Assembly: GCA_900544385.1 (NCBI GenBank)
Contig: UQVD01000102.1
Span: forward strand, 1-6,429
Reading direction: 5' to 3'
Length of the DNA stretch: 6,429 bases
Source of the DNA: an uncultured Collinsella sp.
GTDB lineage: Bacteria > Actinomycetota > Coriobacteriia > Coriobacteriales > Coriobacteriaceae
The position numbers and the translations under genes were made by a program. Positions 4,047 through 6,429 of this stretch are shown piece after piece (positions within the stretch are counted from its first letter, which is position 1; each line of letters starts with the position of its first letter). Under the pieces are notes generated by a model, which was not told where the DNA came from, searched no databases, and saw only the letters and a program-made list of their open reading frames with translations.

Positions 4047-6380
4047 CTACCCGCGGTGACGGGCGCGGCTGTACGGCGTATCCACCATGGGCAGATCTGG
4101 ACGCAGCTTGCCGTCAAACGCGCGGTAGGCGTTCTGTACGGCGGGCGCCGTGGGGATCGTTGCGATCTCGCCGATGCCCTTGCCGCCGTATGCCACGGGC
4201 AGCAGCTCGTCCTTCTCCACGTAAATGGCGTGGATATCCGGAATCTCGGGCGCACGGAACAACCCGAGCGTACCGTACCTTGCCTGGGGCACGCAGTCCT
4301 TGAGCGGCCAGTCCTCGGTAAGCGCATAGCCCATACCCATGAGCACGCCGCCTTCGATCTGACCCTGGATGGAGATGGGGTTGACCACCTTGCCGGAATC
4401 GTGCGCAGCATAGATCTCGCTCACGCGGCCGTCATCGTCCAGAATGACCACATGTGTGGCAAAGCCGTAGCAGATGTGGCTCTTGGGATTGGGAACATCC
4501 GCACCCAGCTTGTCGGTCGGCTCCAGATACACGTAGCCAAACTCGCATCCCTCGAGCGCCTTGATGGCGGCCGCGGGATCCTGAGGATGCATACCTTGGC
4601 CGGCGACGAGCTCCTGCGCGCGCAGCTGATAGGCGCGACCGTCGTCGTACTCGATCTTGACGCCGTCGCCATGCGCGCTCACGGGAGCATCGGGTGCAGG
4701 CTTGCCCGCCTCGATGCCAACCATGGCATCGCGCAGCAGGAAGGCGGCGCCGCGCACGGCCTCGCCGGTCACGACCGTCTGACGCGAGCCAGACGTAGTG
4801 CCGGAGTCGGGAGCGTTCTCGGTGGAGCACTCGCCATTGGCAATGCAGCTCAGCGGCAGACCGCAGGCCTCGGCAACGTCTTGCAAAAAGACGGTGTTAC
4901 AGCCCTGGCCGATGTCGGACGTGGCGGCGTAGACCACGGCGCGGCCATCCTCGATGCGGATCTTGCAGCGGCCGGCATCGGGCAGGCCCACGCCCACGCC
5001 GGCGTTCTTCATGGCGCAGGCGATACCGGCGTGTCCGGGATGCGCGTAGTAGGCATCCTTGACCTCGAGCAGCGTCTCTTTAAGCGCCGTGGAGCAATCG
5101 GCAATCTGACCGTTGGGCAGAACCTCGCCCGGCTCGATGGCGTTACGGTAGCGGATCTCCCACGGATCCAGGCCGACCTTCTCGGCCAGCAGGTCGATCA
5201 GGCTCTCGAGCGCAAACTCGGACTGACAGACGCCAAAGCCGCGGTACGCGCCGGCAGGCGGGTTGTTGGTGTAGTAGCCAAAGCCGCGGATGTCGGTGTT
5301 CTGGTACTTGTAGGGGCCGACGGCATGCGTACAGGCGCGCTCGAGCACCGGGCCGCACAGCGACGCGTAGGCTCCGGTATCAAAGTTGATCTCGCAATCC
5401 AAACCGGTAAAGTTGCCCTCGGCGTCGCAACCCAGCGTAAAGGCGCCGTCCATGGCATGACGCTTGGGATGGAAAGCAAGCGACTCGGCACGCGTGAGCT
5501 TGCACTTCACAGGACGCTGGAACTTATAGGCAGCGAGCGCGGCCAAGTGCTGAATGGACACGTCCTCCTTGCCGCCAAAGCCGCCACCCACGAGCATGGT
5601 CTCGACGACCACACGCTCGGGCTCGTTGTCCCAGCCAAACATGTGGGCGCACTCTTTGCGCGTATCGTAGGCACCCTGGTCGGTCGACTGCACCTTGACG
5701 CCGTTCTTGTACGGGAAGGCGACGGCGCACTCGGGCTCCAAGAAGGCATGCTCGGTAAAGGGCGTGGTAAAGCGCTGCGTCACGGTGAATGCGCTCTCCG
5801 CCAGCGCCTTGGCGGCGTCGCCACGCGTCACATGGCGGCTCTGGCACACGTTGTCCTTGAGCTCCACCGTGTTGCCAAAGGCAAAGAAACTGTCATGCAG
5901 GCGCGGGGCGTCGGCGGCCTTGGCCTCGGCGATGTTGCGCACGGGCTCCAGCGGCTCGTAATCGATCTTTACGAGCTTCTTGGCCTTCTCGAGCGTCGCC
6001 TCGTCCTCGGCAACCACCAGCGCGATGGCATCACCCACGCAGCGGGTGATATCGCCCTGGGCGATCATGACGTCCCAGTCCTGGATAAGGTGGCCGACCT
6101 GGTTGACCGGCACGTCCTCGGCGCGCAGAATGCCTACCACGCCGGGCAGGGCCTCGGCCTTGGAGGTATCGATGGAGAGCACGCGGGCACGCGGGTACTT
6201 CGAGCGCACGGCGCTGGCATAGGTCAGGCCCGGCTGGTCGAGCTCGTCGATGTCGTCGGGGTACTTGCCCTCGCCGAGCACCTTCTTGCGCACGTCGATA
6301 CGGAAGGCGCGCTTGCCCACGCCGTAGTCATCGCCGCGCTCCAGGTCCTCGTCGATCTGCTTTTCGCCGCGGAGCACCGC
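4047..6380 (-). CDS. Xanthine dehydrogenase-family molybdopterin-binding subunit, 5' end missing
   Basis: A fragment of 777 residues, running off the contig at its N-terminus. The family hydroxylates purines or other N-heterocycles in the cytoplasm using a molybdenum cofactor, passing electrons through Fe-S and often FAD partners. Counting from the first genuine residue, an a/b hammerhead domain spans about 25-145. Molybdopterin-binding regions follow with FLEPECAVAF (213-222), GGGFGGKED (265-273), AYRGFGVCQ (378-386), DIGQG (489-493) and SGTTSGSRQT (526-535). GKGIGE (733-738) ends in Glu738, at the position of the family's catalytic glutamate. The stop codon is TAG at 4049-4047, and a terminator follows. 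Some relatives (selenium-dependent molybdenum hydroxylase type) carry a 2Fe-2S domain fused ahead of this region, and the linker-like start suggests that may also be so here. The substrate cannot be fixed from sequence. An apparent ATG at 6395 lies in adapter and is not the start; five artefactual residues (MYKRQ) come from adapter. Confidence 0.93.
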   Translation of the reverse strand, partial: AVLRGEKQIDEDLERGDDYGVGKRAFRIDVRKKVLGEGKYPDDIDELDQPGLTYASAVRSKYPRARVLSIDTSKAEALPGVVGILRAEDVPVNQVGHLIQDWDVMIAQGDITRCVGDAIALVVAEDEATLEKAKKLVKIDYEPLEPVRNIAEAKAADAPRLHDSFFAFGNTVELKDNVCQSRHVTRGDAAKALAESAFTVTQRFTTPFTEHAFLEPECAVAFPYKNGVKVQSTDQGAYDTRKECAHMFGWDNEPERVVVETMLVGGGFGGKEDVSIQHLAALAAYKFQRPVKCKLTRAESLAFHPKRHAMDGAFTLGCDAEGNFTGLDCEINFDTGAYASLCGPVLERACTHAVGPYKYQNTDIRGFGYYTNNPPAGAYRGFGVCQSEFALESLIDLLAEKVGLDPWEIRYRNAIEPGEVLPNGQIADCSTALKETLLEVKDAYYAHPGHAGIACAMKNAGVGVGLPDAGRCKIRIEDGRAVVYAATSDIGQGCNTVFLQDVAEACGLPLSCIANGECSTENAPDSGTTSGSRQTVVTGEAVRGAAFLLRDAMVGIEAGKPAPDAPVSAHGDGVKIEYDDGRAYQLRAQELVAGQGMHPQDPAAAIKALEGCEFGYVYLEPTDKLGADVPNPKSHICYGFATHVVILDDDGRVSEIYAAHDSGKVVNPISIQGQIEGGVLMGMGYALTEDWPLKDCVPQARYGTLGLFRAPEIPDIHAIYVEKDELLPVAYGGKGIGEIATIPTAPAVQNAYRAFDGKLRPDLPMVDTPYSRARHRG

Positions 6381-6429
6381 CTGTCTCTTATACACATCTC
6401 CGAGCCCACGAGACCGATCAGTATCTCGT
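6381..6429. other. Nextera adapter, i7 index and start of P7 (artefact)
   Basis: 6381-6414 is the complete reverse complement of the Nextera read-2 transposase adapter, starting with the mosaic end CTGTCTCTTATACACATCT. 6415-6422 (CGATCAGT) occupies the i7 index position and, from memory, matches Nextera XT index N727. 6423-6429 (ATCTCGT) begins the P7 flow-cell sequence. It is library sequence that fuses in frame to the xanthine dehydrogenase reading frame. Confidence 0.98.

Noticed and set aside
1..6429. Terminal inverted repeats of about 30 bp at the two contig ends, like a transposon or linear replicon
   Set aside because: They are the Nextera adapter in opposite orientation; the right copy is followed by an i7 index and P7 sequence.

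Overview
The window is an assembled contig of about 6.35 kb. Unclipped Illumina Nextera adapter lies at both ends (1-30 and 6381-6429), so only 31-6380 is biological. The insert is moderately GC-rich and gene-dense. Its protein families and their residue patterns look like a gut actinobacterium of the class Coriobacteriia, and Collinsella or a close relative is my best guess. That guess rests on recognition, because no rRNA or other marker gene is present.

Layout from left to right: 31-178 is non-coding and may hold a structured RNA on the minus strand (weak SAM-riboswitch resemblance). 179-441 is repeat array 1. 507-1913 (minus) encodes a STAND-type ATPase with a winged helix and a C-terminal PD-(D/E)XK-like domain. 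Its promoter sits inside a perfect 22-bp inverted repeat (1932-1981). 2039-2333 is repeat array 2. 2334-2628 is a leader without genes that carries several short dyads and direct repeats. 2629-3627 (plus) encodes an AbiEi-like protein with a Vsr/DUF559-like nuclease-fold C-terminus. 3664-3925 is repeat array 3. 3942-3977 is a Rho-independent terminator for the minus strand. 4047-6380 (minus) is a 5'-truncated molybdopterin-binding subunit of a xanthine dehydrogenase-family hydroxylase.

The most striking content is the three repeat arrays. They share one architecture: 15-nt left arm, 13-14-nt loop, 15-nt right arm and an invariant 18-nt spacer, giving a 61-62 bp period. Each array has four complete hairpin units and ends on its right side with a lone left arm. 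All three point the same way whatever the direction of the neighbouring genes. The unit sequences have diverged but the spacing has not, so geometry seems to be what is kept. The arrays bracket the ATPase gene and the AbiEi-like gene, giving array-gene-array-gene-array, while the metabolic gene lies outside. The two bracketed genes look like accessory (defence or toxin-antitoxin-like) genes. A functional link between them and the arrays is inference only.
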